DNA from: JAEXNA01 sp037189585
GTDB lineage: Bacteria > Vulcanimicrobiota > Xenobia > Xenobiales > JADMJV01
NCBI GenBank assembly: GCA_037189585.1
Contig: JBBCJA010000019.1
Coordinates: 174,562 to 238,561 of the forward strand
Direction of reading: 5' to 3'
Length of the DNA: 64,000 bases
The stretch's first letter is position 1, and each line of letters opens with the position of its first letter. The notes beneath the pieces are model-generated. The model saw only the letters and a list, made by a program, of their open reading frames with translations. It ran no database searches and was not told where the DNA came from. Positions 15,973 through 24,854 of the stretch are shown piece by piece. The position numbers were made by a program, and so were the translations under genes.

Positions 15973-17274
15973 TTGAAGAACCCTAGCCTCCACATCTGGA
16001 TGAACGGTCACCTGGTGGGTCACTGGAGTCTCCAGCCCTCGGGACACACTTTCACCTACCATCAAGACTGGCTCGACAACCCTTACTGTCGAGCCATCTC
16101 CCTTTCCATGCCGCTCAGAGGCCCAGCCGCACCCTACCGAGGACAAGTCGTCGAGAACTTCTTCGACAACCTCCTGCCCGACTCTCAACTCATCAGAACC
16201 CAGCTTCAGAGACGACTCGGAATTTCTTCCAAAGACACTCTATCGCTACTGACCTATCTCGGGTCCGATTGCCTTGGCGCTCTTCAGATCCTCCCTCCTG
16301 GAGAAGCGCCGTCTCGGCCCGACCAAATCCAGGGAGAACCTCTTTCCGAAGCTCAGATTGCCCAACTCCTCAGAGATCTCCCCAGATACCCCCTGGGCAT
16401 CACCGCCGATTCCCAGGTCCGCCTCTCGCTAGCCGGCATTCATGAAAAGACCGCGCTCCTACGCTGGCAAGGTCAATGGCTCAGGCCGATCGGGGCCACC
16501 CCGACGACCCACATCCTCAAACTTCCCATCGGAGTCACCAAAGAAGGCCTCGACCTTAGCCTCTCCGTGGAGAACGAATGGTTATGCCATCGCATCCTCT
16601 CTCACTTCGAACTCCCCGTCGCCCCAGCCGAGATCGGAGTCTTCCAAGAGCAAAAATGTCTCATCGTCACTCGCTTCGACCGAATCTCCCCACCTCCCGG
16701 AGACTCCATCATCAGGCTCCCCCACGAAGACTTCTGCCAGGCCACCGGAACACCGTCGGCCTTCAAATATGAAAACGACAACGGCCCCGGAATCAGAACC
16801 TGCCTGACTCTCCTCTCAGGCTCCCAGAATCCGGAGAGGGACAAAGAGATCTTCTTCAAGGCCCAGGTCCTCTACTGGCTCCTATGCGCCATCGACGGCC
16901 ACGCGAAGAACTTCAGCCTCGCGCTCTTACCTCAAGGAAGATTTCGCCTGGCTCCCCTTTATGACGTCCTCTCCGCTTACCCCGTTCTGGGCCACGGCCG
17001 AGGAAGAATCTCCACCAGAGAGGCGACCATGGCCATGGCCGTCTGGGGCAAGAACCGACACTACCATTGGAGCAAGATCGCTAGAAGACACTGGGCCTCG
17101 ACGGCTCAGGATTGCGGAGTCCCCCGAATCGAGACGCTCCTTGCGATCTTCGCTCAACGAACCCCGGCCGTCGTCTCCGCGATCTCTCAAGAACTTCCCG
17201 AAGACTTCCCTTCCCAAGTCTGCGAGCCCGTTCTCGAAGGTCTGCTCAAGGCCAGCCAGAGATTGCAAAGCTGA
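15973..17274 (+). CDS. hipA: HipA-type serine/threonine kinase toxin
   Basis: A 433-residue kinase starting at TTG 15973. The N-terminal subdomain (SLHIWMNGHLVGHWSLQPSG, then GQVVENFFDNLLPD) and the P-loop-like SLAGIHEKTALL (residues 152-163) are typical. Lys183 in HILKLP, catalytic Asp308 in AIDGHAKNFS and metal-binding Asp331 in LAPLYDVLSAYP fall within two positions of E. coli HipA (Lys181, Asp309, Asp332). In E. coli the target is glutamyl-tRNA synthetase, and phosphorylation triggers growth arrest and persistence. All key residues are present, so the toxin should be active. Confidence 0.95.
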   Translation: MKNPSLHIWMNGHLVGHWSLQPSGHTFTYHQDWLDNPYCRAISLSMPLRGPAAPYRGQVVENFFDNLLPDSQLIRTQLQRRLGISSKDTLSLLTYLGSDCLGALQILPPGEAPSRPDQIQGEPLSEAQIAQLLRDLPRYPLGITADSQVRLSLAGIHEKTALLRWQGQWLRPIGATPTTHILKLPIGVTKEGLDLSLSVENEWLCHRILSHFELPVAPAEIGVFQEQKCLIVTRFDRISPPPGDSIIRLPHEDFCQATGTPSAFKYENDNGPGIRTCLTLLSGSQNPERDKEIFFKAQVLYWLLCAIDGHAKNFSLALLPQGRFRLAPLYDVLSAYPVLGHGRGRISTREATMAMAVWGKNRHYHWSKIARRHWASTAQDCGVPRIETLLAIFAQRTPAVVSAISQELPEDFPSQVCEPVLEGLLKASQRLQS

Positions 17275-17318
17275 GTAAGGTCTCCAGGGGTTGCTCTCCA
17301 CGGTCCGAAGTCGCCTCT

Positions 17319-17879
17319 ATGTTCGGTAGACTTCTTCGCCTCATTTTCGGAAAGCAGACTCCCCCGGCGCCAATCTCGTCAGAGCCAACGGTTTCGCCCG
17401 AGCCCATACCTCCCAAGGTTCTCGTTTGGCCGGAAGAGGCACTGGCAACCCTGCCGTATAGTCTGCACGGAGTCCGCTTAGGGGCCACCCACCAAGGGGT
17501 GGAGACCCTCCTGACCGAGGATCTTCGTAAGCCGACCGAGCGTTACTGGGTCTGGGGCGAGCACGACATGAATAGCATCCTCTTCGAGGGAGACCGAGTG
17601 CGTGAGATCTGGGCGACGTCACTGGAAAGAGATGGCAAGGTCATCCTGCGGCAGGGAGACCCCGCCGACTCGCTCACCATTTTGGGAGGGAGCACTCGAA
17701 CATTCGGTTTCATGGCCTCGACCGAGCGCCACTTCATCTATGACATGCCGCCATTTCTGCTCGATGTGACCGTAACCACCGAGGCCGCCATCGGCTCCCC
17801 GGAGCATGAGATGATCTTTGGCTCCAAACAGGTCGTAGACAGAGTGTTTCACATCGGCCTCAAACTCGAGGAGTCATAG
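17319..17879 (+). CDS. Hypothetical protein with hydrophobic N-terminus
   Basis: A 186-residue protein. Start ATG 17319 (MFGRLLRLIFGKQTPPAP) was chosen because the upstream part of the frame overlaps hipA. A short hydrophobic start is followed by a Pro/Ser/Glu linker (residues 15-40). The folded domain reads LHGVRLGATHQGVETLLTED, then WGEHDMNSILFEGDRVREIW, which resembles small repeat modules of exported proteins that measure scaffold-like strand pairs. No family was recognised. Its last codons (KLEES-stop) are repeated at 19434-19452 beyond the DUF1016 gene. Confidence 0.6.
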   Translation: MFGRLLRLIFGKQTPPAPISSEPTVSPEPIPPKVLVWPEEALATLPYSLHGVRLGATHQGVETLLTEDLRKPTERYWVWGEHDMNSILFEGDRVREIWATSLERDGKVILRQGDPADSLTILGGSTRTFGFMASTERHFIYDMPPFLLDVTVTTEAAIGSPEHEMIFGSKQVVDRVFHIGLKLEES

Positions 17880-17884
17880 TCGGG
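17861..17884 (+). repeat. 24-bp direct repeat, left copy
   Basis: CAAACTCGAGGAGTCATAG plus TCGGG overlaps the 3' end of the gene at 17319-17879. The other copy is at 19434-19457, with 2 mismatches in 24. The pair brackets the DUF1016 gene and the pRiA4b-like relic. Confidence 0.55.
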
Positions 17885-17984
17885 CATCATAGCTACGGAG
17901 TTCTCGAAGGACTCAGCAACTCTCACGTCGATGGCCACGATTGTGGTCAGGTCTGGGCCCCTTCTCAGATACAAATGGCCCGCT

Positions 17985-18090
17985 CTAGGGCGTCTCCGCA
18001 CAAGCGGAGGCCCAAGCAGCCCTCCGAAGTGCGCTGGGCCTGCTCGGCAAGACCGGGCTGAATCCGGCCTTCCAATTTTTGTAAAGCCTC
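17985..18090 (-). pseudogene. Inverted relic of the pRiA4b-like gene
   Basis: On the minus strand this segment encodes LQKLEGRIQPGLAEQAQRT and then GCLGLRLCGDALE, closely matching residues about 342-376 of the protein at 13572-15596. The DNA match covers roughly 14594-14701 with few changes. It is a partial inverted duplication or the trace of a second copy of that gene. Confidence 0.75.
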
Positions 18091-18356
18091 CACCTGAAGG
18101 TGGGGGGTCACCCCGGGATACGACCAATAAGAGAGGAGGACGCCAGAGGGTATCAATGCGAACCAGGTCGGACTGTTGGTGAGGTTCAGCCTTGATATCG
18201 CGAATGAATGGAGCGCGCTTGGAGAATGCGACCAGTGGGAAGCAGCGCTTCATCTTAGGTAACGATCATGGGTGATTCCACTGATAACAAGTACCAGTCC
18301 GCCGTTCCGCCCTCGGTTGTACCGGTGAACGGCACAATGTACGGGGGGGAACGCCT

Positions 18357-19415
18357 ATGAGTAGGGTATCTGATCTCGTCCCCTCCGACTACCAGGCCTG
18401 GCTTGTCGATATCAAATCCCGTATTCATCTGGCCCAGCAACGGGCCACCCTGGCGGTGAATCGAGAGCTCATCACGCTCTACTGGGAACTTGGGAAAGAC
18501 ATTCTTAGCCGCCAGTCCTCGCAGGGATGGGGCGCGAAGGTCATTGAACGGCTCTCTCGCGATCTCCGCGCCGCTTTCCCGGGAATGAAAGGCTTTTCCC
18601 GCGCCAACCTGCTCTATATGCGAGCCTTTGCCGAGGCTTGGCCTGACAGGGCAATTGTCCAACAGGCTGTTGGACAATTGCCCTGGGGCCACAACATCGT
18701 GCTTATGACCAGGCTCAAGAGCCCGGAGTGGCGCTTGGCCTACGCTCAAAAAGCTATCGAACACGGCTGGTCCCGCAATGTTCTCAACATCCACATCGAG
18801 AACCAACGCCTTGAGCGGGAGGGGTTGGCGGTCAACAATTTCGAGCTTCGTTTACCGAAACCACAGTCGGATCTGGCCCGCGAGTCTCTCAAAGACCCGT
18901 ATCGTCTGGACTTTCTCGACCTCGGCGCGGAAGCCAACGAACGGGAAATCGAAGGCGCGCTGGTCAAACACGTCACGGAGTTCCTGCTGGAGCTGGGTGC
19001 CGGTTTCGCCTTCGTTGGCCGACAGGTGTTGTTGAATGTCGGAGGGGATGAATTTTTCATCGACCTGCTGTTCTACCATTTGAAACTGCGCTGTTACTTA
19101 GTAATCGAACTCAAGGCAGGCCCCTTCAAGCCGGAGCACACCGGCCAACTAGGCTTTTACCTCAGCGCCGTGGATGCCCAGCTCAAACACCCGGATGACC
19201 AACCAACGATCGGCCTGCTCCTGTGCAAAAGCAAAAACTCCGTCGTCGCCGAATATGCTCTGAGGGATAGTAACAAGCCCATCGGCGTGGCTGAGTACCA
19301 GTTGGTGCAGTCGCTCCCTGAAAGCCTCCAAACCAACCTCCCCACCATCGAGGAGATCGAAGCCGAACTGTCCGGTGACCTTCCTGAGGAAACGACGGCG
19401 GACCATGAGCCGTAA
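18357..19415 (+). CDS. DUF1016/YhcG-family PD-(D/E)xK nuclease
   Basis: A 352-residue protein of the YhcG family. The N-terminal DUF1016 domain (residues 10-160) has LITLYWELGKDILSRQ, FSRANLLYMRAFAEAW and the conserved IVQQAVGQLPWGHN. The C-terminal nuclease domain (residues 200-320) has FAFVGRQVLLNVGGDEFFID followed by LLFYHLKLRCYLVIELKAG. Asp at FFIDLL and the ELK triad give the PD-(D/E)xK active site. These genes are found near restriction and defence loci and are thought to act on nucleic acid. It stands alone here; its stop overlaps a truncated downstream frame, and 24-bp direct repeats flank the block. Confidence 0.92.
   Translation: MSRVSDLVPSDYQAWLVDIKSRIHLAQQRATLAVNRELITLYWELGKDILSRQSSQGWGAKVIERLSRDLRAAFPGMKGFSRANLLYMRAFAEAWPDRAIVQQAVGQLPWGHNIVLMTRLKSPEWRLAYAQKAIEHGWSRNVLNIHIENQRLEREGLAVNNFELRLPKPQSDLARESLKDPYRLDFLDLGAEANEREIEGALVKHVTEFLLELGAGFAFVGRQVLLNVGGDEFFIDLLFYHLKLRCYLVIELKAGPFKPEHTGQLGFYLSAVDAQLKHPDDQPTIGLLLCKSKNSVVAEYALRDSNKPIGVAEYQLVQSLPESLQTNLPTIEEIEAELSGDLPEETTADHEP
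18648..18684. repeat. 37-bp perfect palindrome inside the DUF1016 gene
   Basis: Two 18-base arms (AGGGCAATTGTCCAACAG and its exact complement) are separated by a single G. It encodes the conserved RAIVQQAVGQLP segment, so codon choice at a conserved site has produced a very stable hairpin in DNA or mRNA. Confidence 0.9.
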
Positions 19416-19452
19416 ATCCAAGACAGCCGGCACCAAACTCGAGGAATCCTAG
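19405..19452 (+). pseudogene. Truncated start of a gene downstream of DUF1016
   Basis: ATG at 19405 overlaps the DUF1016 stop by 11 bases and encodes MSRKSKTAGT, then KLEES and TAG. The first ten residues look like a normal N-terminus of a coupled partner gene. The last five are identical to the end of the gene at 17319-17879. The partner appears to have been cut off by recombination at the 24-bp repeat. Confidence 0.45.
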
Positions 19453-19457
19453 TCGGG
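19434..19457 (+). repeat. 24-bp direct repeat, right copy
   Basis: CAAACTCGAGGAATCCTAG plus TCGGG matches 17861-17884 at 22 of 24 positions. With the left copy it encloses about 1.55 kb and marks a probable insertion or deletion boundary. Confidence 0.55.
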
Positions 19458-19682
19458 GCCCCCAAGTATCGTGACGCTCTCAAAGAGCTAGTGGAGTAGC
19501 CGCCTTCATTCAGTGTGTACCGCTTCACTGATTCACCCACCCAGGCTCGAGGATGTCCTCGAGCCTGACCGGAGGAGTGCCTCTCTCGACCAAATCTCCA
19601 ACCACTGGTTGGAGAGAGCAAGTGAGCCAAGAACTCGCACCCGCTCCAAAGGACAAGTCGACCAAATCAGGTAGCCCCTCCG

Positions 19683-20606
19683 ATGAGCAAGCCGTGGGAG
19701 TCCTGGGTCTTGTCCCAGACGAAAGCCCCAGCGATATCGCAAGTCCACCGCCTGCAGAGCCTTTGGGGAGGGTATGGGGAGCTGCTGCGTGTTCATCTCC
19801 AAGGAGCGGGCTCGGTGGTCCTCAAGCGAGTTCTCCCTCCGCCAGACGAAGGTTCGGTCTCGGACCGCCGCAAGCGTCGTTCTTACCAGGTTGAGCTCGC
19901 ATGGTACCAAGCGGGTGCTCCCCTTTGCGATTCTCGCTGTCGAGTGGCCAAGCTCTTGGCGTCGCGGATTGAGGGTGACGAGATGATGTTTCTGCTCGAG
20001 GACCTCGGCGCCTCGGGCTTTACCCCCGCCCGCCCACCACTGCCGGAGCAGCGGGAGGCGGGGATTCGTTGGCTGGCTCACTTTCACGCCAAGTTTCTCC
20101 ACCAGAAACCTCCAGGGTTGTGGGACCAAGGGAGCTACTGGCACTTGGAGACCCGTCCGGAAGAGTGGAGTCGGATGGCGCTCAGTCCGTGGAAAGAGAA
20201 CGCGGGAGCCATCGACCGAGCCTTGAGAAACACTCGTTTCCAAACACTGGTCCACGGTGACTCCAAGCCAGCCAACTTCCTCTGGAATTCCAACGGAGAG
20301 GCCGCCGCGGTGGATTTTCAGTACGTCGGTCCCGGATGCGGTATTCGCGATGTGGCCTACTTCCTGGACTGCTGCTTCGGCGAATCCTTGACCGAGGAGA
20401 GCTTGAAAGGCTGGTTTGACCTCTACTTTCAAACCTTGAGAAGCGCGCTCGAGAGCGACGTCGACGCGTTGGAAGAAGAGTGGCGCGCTCTTTTTCCCGT
20501 GGCCTGGAGCGACTATCAGCGCTTTTACCTCGGCTGGGGCCGCTCGGTCCAGATGGGAGAGTGGAGTCGTCTCCAGCTAGAGCAGGCCCTCTGGACGATC
20601 GCGTGA
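19683..20606 (+). CDS. Aminoglycoside/choline-kinase-like phosphotransferase
   Basis: A 307-residue protein of the APH/EcKinase-like superfamily. The N-lobe has VHLQGAGSVVLKRVLPP and MMFLLEDLGASGFTP (hinge). The catalytic loop is TLVHGDSKPANFLW (HGDxxxxN), and the metal-binding Asp is in AAAVDFQYVGPGCGIRDVAY. The FQ and the GPGxRDVA(Y/Y)F tail are typical of the ecdysteroid-kinase-like or choline-kinase-like branch rather than drug-resistance enzymes. The natural substrate is unknown. It is a single gene with no operon partner. Confidence 0.85.
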   Translation: MSKPWESWVLSQTKAPAISQVHRLQSLWGGYGELLRVHLQGAGSVVLKRVLPPPDEGSVSDRRKRRSYQVELAWYQAGAPLCDSRCRVAKLLASRIEGDEMMFLLEDLGASGFTPARPPLPEQREAGIRWLAHFHAKFLHQKPPGLWDQGSYWHLETRPEEWSRMALSPWKENAGAIDRALRNTRFQTLVHGDSKPANFLWNSNGEAAAVDFQYVGPGCGIRDVAYFLDCCFGESLTEESLKGWFDLYFQTLRSALESDVDALEEEWRALFPVAWSDYQRFYLGWGRSVQMGEWSRLQLEQALWTIA

Positions 20607-20682
20607 GTCGTTATCGTGACAGCTCAGTCGCCAGCGATACGCCCAAGCGAGGGAATAGGGTCCTAGTAGCGAAGATTTCGTG

Positions 20683-20904
20683 ATGAGCGAACGCATTACC
20701 GTCGATCCCGAGGTTTGCGGTGGACGCCCGTGTATTCGGGGTTTGCGAATCCGTGTCAAGGACGTTTTGGAACTACTTGCTTCGGGTGTGTCACATGCCG
20801 AAATCCTCGAGGACTTTCCTTATCTCGAGCCCGAGGACATCATTGCAGCACTTCAGTTCGCCGCTAGACAATCGGACCACCCGGTATTGCGTACGGCGAG
20901 TTGA
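20683..20904 (+). CDS. DUF433-family antitoxin
   Basis: A 73-residue protein with the hallmark ITVDPEVCGGRPCIRGLRIR followed by VKDVLELLASGVSHAEILED and FPYLEPEDIIAALQFAA. DUF433 proteins are antitoxins of DUF5615 PIN-like toxins. A GTG three bases earlier (20680) is an alternative start. The stop overlaps the TTG start of the toxin frame. The toxin is frameshifted, so the antitoxin may now be orphan. Confidence 0.9.
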   Translation: MSERITVDPEVCGGRPCIRGLRIRVKDVLELLASGVSHAEILEDFPYLEPEDIIAALQFAARQSDHPVLRTAS

Positions 20905-21231
20905 ACTTTCTTGTTGATGCCCAATTGCCTCCAGCGCTGGCAAGATGGCTTACTGAACAGGGGCATCCGAGCCAGCACGTAGCCGATCTCGCATTCTCAG
21001 CAAAGCTGAGATCGTCAGATCTGGAACTACGCTAAGCATAATCAGCTAGTTATCATCACCAAGGACGAAGACTTCTCCCACCTCTGCTTGCTAGATCCTA
21101 CACCGGTTTCCGTAATCTGGATTCGCGTCCCGAACTGCAGTCGCGCCGCACTGCTTCAATGGTTCGCGCCACTCCTACCGAAAATCATCGGTGGTCTCCA
21201 GCAGGGAGAGATACTCATAGAGCTGGTCTGA
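20901..21231 (+). pseudogene. DUF5615 PIN-like toxin, frameshifted
   Basis: The first frame begins at TTG 20901 with FLVDAQLPPALARWLTEQGH, the conserved N-terminus of DUF5615 toxins, but hits a stop near 21035. The other frame continues in family style: DRQIWNYAKHNQLVIITKDE, then DFSHLCLL, ending in a TGA at 21229. The total is 331 bases, one more than a multiple of three, so a single extra base near 21010 explains it. The first Asp and the TKDEDF acidic pair are both present, so a one-base correction would give an intact toxin of 109 residues. Confidence 0.8.
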
Positions 21232-21295
21232 CCGAGGCTGGCGGCCAACGGAGAGGCCGCGGTTCTCTTACAGCGCGGACTATGATGCCGAACAA

Positions 21296-21505
21296 CTACT
21301 TACCGCGTTTGGACTTGTGCCTTCGCATAGCACTTCGCAAATCGCCCTCGAAGAGGGTGACGCGGCCTCGCAAGGCACCCTGATAGCCGTCAAGGATGCC
21401 TTGTCGGAGGGCTTCAGCATCGCGCCGTTCTTTGTTCTGTCGAATCAGGTCCCGAACAAACTCGCTTGGAGTGAACACCTCATCAATATAAAGAGCCGAG
21501 AGAGC
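21296..21505 (-). pseudogene. ParD-like antitoxin remnant
   Basis: The minus strand encodes LSALYIDEVFTPSEFVRDLI followed by RQNKERRDAEALRQGILDGY. This is the pattern of ParD/CC2985-type antitoxins (G-x-Y-x(n)-SE(F/V)VR-LI-x-ERR). The expected N-terminal beta strand is missing; the frame upstream does not look like an antitoxin. There is no RelE/ParE toxin gene nearby, so this is a broken toxin-antitoxin locus. Confidence 0.5.
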
Positions 21506-21669
21506 GACATCAATGCTTTTTGCCAAATATCTGTGGATTCCAGTAACCATCCCAACACCGCATCGGAGTCCAATCCGCGGATGAGAGTGGAATAGCTTCC
21601 TGAGCCAAGCCCTCGGGATGATCAGGCGATGACACAGAACTGCCACGAGGAAACTCTAGCCTGCGGGGA

Positions 21670-22356
21670 ATGTTACCTCACAGCGTGACTCCACTTCTGC
21701 AAGCCAAAGCCGTGATCAAGACTTACCAGCGTGAGGGGGCGCCTCCGGTGGAGGCGTTGCGGGGGTTGGATCTTCAGGTGGCTCGAGGCGAGTTTCTAGC
21801 TCTGACCGGCCCTTCCGGCTGCGGCAAGAGCACGCTTTTGACCGTTCTTTCCGGTCTGGATCTCCCCACCTCGGGTCAGGTTCTCTTCAACGGTCACGAC
21901 CTGGTGGCAAGCTCCGAGGAAAGTCTGGCCCAGCTTCGCAACAAGGAGATCGGGTTTATTTTTCAGGCCTTTCACCTGGTCCCCTCGATGACGGCTCTGG
22001 AAAATGTCGCTTTCCCGGCGGAGCTTGCCGGGGATTCCAAGGCGACGGAGCGGGCCCGAGCGTTGCTCTCCAGAGTCGGTCTGGAGGAGCGAGCCGAGAG
22101 TTTTCCTCACCAGCTTTCCGGAGGGGAAAAGCAGCGGGTCGCCATCTGCCGCGCCTTGATCAATCGCGCGCCTCTGATCTTCGCCGATGAGCCTACCGGC
22201 AATCTCGATTCCGAGAACGGGCATCAGATCATGGAGCTTCTTCTCCAGCTACGAGCCGAGCACGGCTCTAGTCTGGTGCTGGTTTCCCACAGTCCGGAGG
22301 TGGTGGCCTTAGCCGATCGGGTGGTCACCCTCAAGGACGGCCGGGTCGCCGAATGA
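21670..22356 (+). CDS. LolD/MacB-type ABC transporter ATP-binding protein
   Basis: A 228-residue ATPase of the lipoprotein/macrolide exporter group. Walker A is GPSGCGKST, the Q-loop is FIFQAFHLVPSMTALENVAF, the signature is LSGGEKQR and Walker B is LIFADEPTGNLDSENG. The H-loop is in LVLVSHSPEV. Its stop overlaps the start of the FtsX-like permease by 4 bases. Together they should form a type VII ABC (MacB/LolCDE-like) complex that acts on periplasmic substrates by mechanotransmission. Confidence 0.95.
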   Translation: MLPHSVTPLLQAKAVIKTYQREGAPPVEALRGLDLQVARGEFLALTGPSGCGKSTLLTVLSGLDLPTSGQVLFNGHDLVASSEESLAQLRNKEIGFIFQAFHLVPSMTALENVAFPAELAGDSKATERARALLSRVGLEERAESFPHQLSGGEKQRVAICRALINRAPLIFADEPTGNLDSENGHQIMELLLQLRAEHGSSLVLVSHSPEVVALADRVVTLKDGRVAE

Positions 22357-24815
22357 GGGGATGGCATCTCACCCTCTTGCGTCGTGAGGCCAGAGCCGGA
22401 GCGGCGCAGCTGGCACTCTTTGCCTTCTGTGTTTTTCTCGCGGCCCTGGCCGTCTCCATCGCGGTGGGGTGGCGCGCCTCGGTGGAGGCCGCCATGGCCT
22501 CGGAGAACAAGAAGAGCGCCGGAGGAGATGTCGTCGCTTTCTCCACCGAGCCGTTCTCCCAGGCTCTGGCTACGGCCGCTCAGCCTCATCGCAAGGTGAG
22601 GACGACGGAGATGTTCACGGTGGCCCTGGCTCCGAAAACGGACCGCTCTCTTTTTTCCAAGCTGAAGGCCGTGGAGAAGGGCTACCCGCTGTATGGCGAG
22701 CTGCCGCTGGCCTCGGGTCAGGCTCCTCACGAGGTCTTAAAGCGTGGTCTCATCGTGGAAGCTCGAGTTCTAGAGAGGCTGGGTTTAAAGGTCGGAGATG
22801 AGCTCAAGGTCGGGACCAGAACTTTCTCCATCGCCGACGTGGCTCTTTCCGAGCCGGACCGGCCGCTGGGGATGTTCGGCGTCTCCCCTCGAATTTTCAT
22901 CGCCCACGACCAGCTCGAGTCCACCGGCCTGATTCGCCCCGGCAGCTATCTGGAGCGCCGCATCCACATCCGCCTGCCCGATCCGTCCCAAGCCGAGAGC
23001 GTGGCCGTCCGGCTGCGAGAGGTCGCGGTGCCCGACCAGGAGCGGGTGGAGACTTGGGAGCGCCCTCCGGTCAGTATGGAGCGGTTCTCGGAGAATTTTT
23101 TCACTTTCCTCGACATGATGGCGGTCCTGGTCGCCGCCTTGGGCGGACTGGGGATGCAGAGCACTCTGTCCACCTGGCTTTCCAACCAGCGCCAACCCAT
23201 CGCCATCCTCAAGACGGTCGGGGCCGACCGCGGGTTCATCCTGCGTCACTACACGGCCCTGGTCGCTCTCACCGCGGGAGTCGCGGTCTTGCTCGGACTG
23301 GCCGTCGCCCACTTCGGGCTTCAGCTTTCAGGCAAGGAGCTGAGCGCCATCCTGCCGGTTCAGGTCACACCGGCCCTCACCGTCACGGCCGCGTTGTTAG
23401 CCAGCTTTCTCTGCCTGGCTGTGGCCGGAGCTTTCTCCCTCCGCCCTCTTCTTCAAGCCAGTGGGGTTCGACCGGCCACTATTTTGCGGCAAGAGCAAGC
23501 CTCCTCATCCCGTAGAGAGAGGCTTCTCCACGGCTTGCTCTCTATCGCCATTCTGTACGGCGTGCTGGCGGCCATGACCACAAGTCCGCTGAGAGCGGCC
23601 AAGGTCAGCGTTGGACTGCTCGTCATGCTCGCCGCCTGTGCCTTTGTCGCCGTGCGGGTGGTGGCCGCGCTCAGCAAGAGTCGCTCTCGCCATCTGCCGC
23701 TACGCACCGCGCTCGGCACCTGGAGGGATCCGGCCAGTAAGAGCGCGAGCGTCGTCTTTGTTCTGGGAACCTGTCTGACGATTCTTTTCACCGCCGTGAT
23801 GATGGAGCGCGCCTTGCGCCAAAACTGGATGGAAGCTGTTCCTCCGGACATGCCGAATCTTCTCTTTTTGGATATTCAGCTGGAGCATCAGGAGAGGTTC
23901 GAGAAGTTCGTCGGGCTGCCGATGGAGATGACCCGAGCTTTGCGCGTGCGAGTCAAGGGGATCGACGGTAAGCCTATCGACCGCAGCAAGAAGCGGGAGT
24001 ATTGGGAGCGCGACGCCCGGCGAGAGTTCGACGCCAGTCCCACCTTGGAGCTTCCGGAAAATGATCATCTGGTTAGCGGAGAGACTCTCTTTGTCGGGGA
24101 CGACCCCGCGCAGGTCTCCTTGCGCGATGACGTGGCCGAAGTGTTGGAGGTCAAGTTGGGGCAGACCGTCGACTTCACCATTCAAGGGGTCCCGGTTAGC
24201 GCCAAAGTCTCCAGCATCCGCCACTCCAACCGTGAGGGGTTCCGGAGGCGCTTTGAGTTACTGTTTCCGCCCGCCCTGGTGGAAGGGGCTCCACAGACGG
24301 TGTACGCGCGACTTCGCCTCGACGAGGAGAAAGTTGGACCGTTGCAGACTCGGGTGGCTAAGGAGTTCCCCAGCATCGTCTCTATGGACGTGAGCATGAC
24401 CTTACGACTGGTGGGAGAGCGGCTTTTTCAGATGGTCGGCTTGATTCGTTACTTTCTGGGGGCGGGGCTTCTGGCCGGCGCCGCCATCTTGATCTCGGCG
24501 GCCTGGGCCGCTCGCTGGGATCGCCTGCGAGAGTCGGCCTACCTGAAGGTGCTGGGCGCCAATCGCGCCTTTCTGACTCGGGTGGTGCTCTACGAGAGCG
24601 TCATCCTGGGCCTTCTCCCCACGCTTTTGGCGACCGCGCTGTCGATACTCACCACCTACGCTCTCTGCCGCTGGGCTCTGGAGATTCCGTTCCCCACCCT
24701 GGGCTGGGAAAATCTCGCGATGGTATTACTTCCCACGTTGCTGGTCTCCGCCCTCAACGCGCTCCTCTCTCGAGGGGTCCTGGCCACCAAGCCCGCCCCC
24801 TACTTGCGGGACTGA
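22353..24815 (+). CDS. FtsX-like ABC transporter permease
   Basis: An 820-residue permease. An N-terminal membrane helix (residues 16-38) precedes a large periplasmic domain. Helices near 250-350 and again near 370-440 form the first FtsX-like core, and a second periplasmic domain and four-helix core lie at the C-terminus (near 690-815). A duplicated FtsX arrangement of this length resembles the YbbP/COG3127 group, which works with a YbbA-type ATPase. Substrates may be lipid-linked or lipoprotein (inference from family). Confidence 0.9.
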   Translation: MRGWHLTLLRREARAGAAQLALFAFCVFLAALAVSIAVGWRASVEAAMASENKKSAGGDVVAFSTEPFSQALATAAQPHRKVRTTEMFTVALAPKTDRSLFSKLKAVEKGYPLYGELPLASGQAPHEVLKRGLIVEARVLERLGLKVGDELKVGTRTFSIADVALSEPDRPLGMFGVSPRIFIAHDQLESTGLIRPGSYLERRIHIRLPDPSQAESVAVRLREVAVPDQERVETWERPPVSMERFSENFFTFLDMMAVLVAALGGLGMQSTLSTWLSNQRQPIAILKTVGADRGFILRHYTALVALTAGVAVLLGLAVAHFGLQLSGKELSAILPVQVTPALTVTAALLASFLCLAVAGAFSLRPLLQASGVRPATILRQEQASSSRRERLLHGLLSIAILYGVLAAMTTSPLRAAKVSVGLLVMLAACAFVAVRVVAALSKSRSRHLPLRTALGTWRDPASKSASVVFVLGTCLTILFTAVMMERALRQNWMEAVPPDMPNLLFLDIQLEHQERFEKFVGLPMEMTRALRVRVKGIDGKPIDRSKKREYWERDARREFDASPTLELPENDHLVSGETLFVGDDPAQVSLRDDVAEVLEVKLGQTVDFTIQGVPVSAKVSSIRHSNREGFRRRFELLFPPALVEGAPQTVYARLRLDEEKVGPLQTRVAKEFPSIVSMDVSMTLRLVGERLFQMVGLIRYFLGAGLLAGAAILISAAWAARWDRLRESAYLKVLGANRAFLTRVVLYESVILGLLPTLLATALSILTTYALCRWALEIPFPTLGWENLAMVLLPTLLVSALNALLSRGVLATKPAPYLRD

Positions 24816-24854
24816 TGCGAAGGAACTGCGGTCCGCCGGACAAACAGTTGAAGT

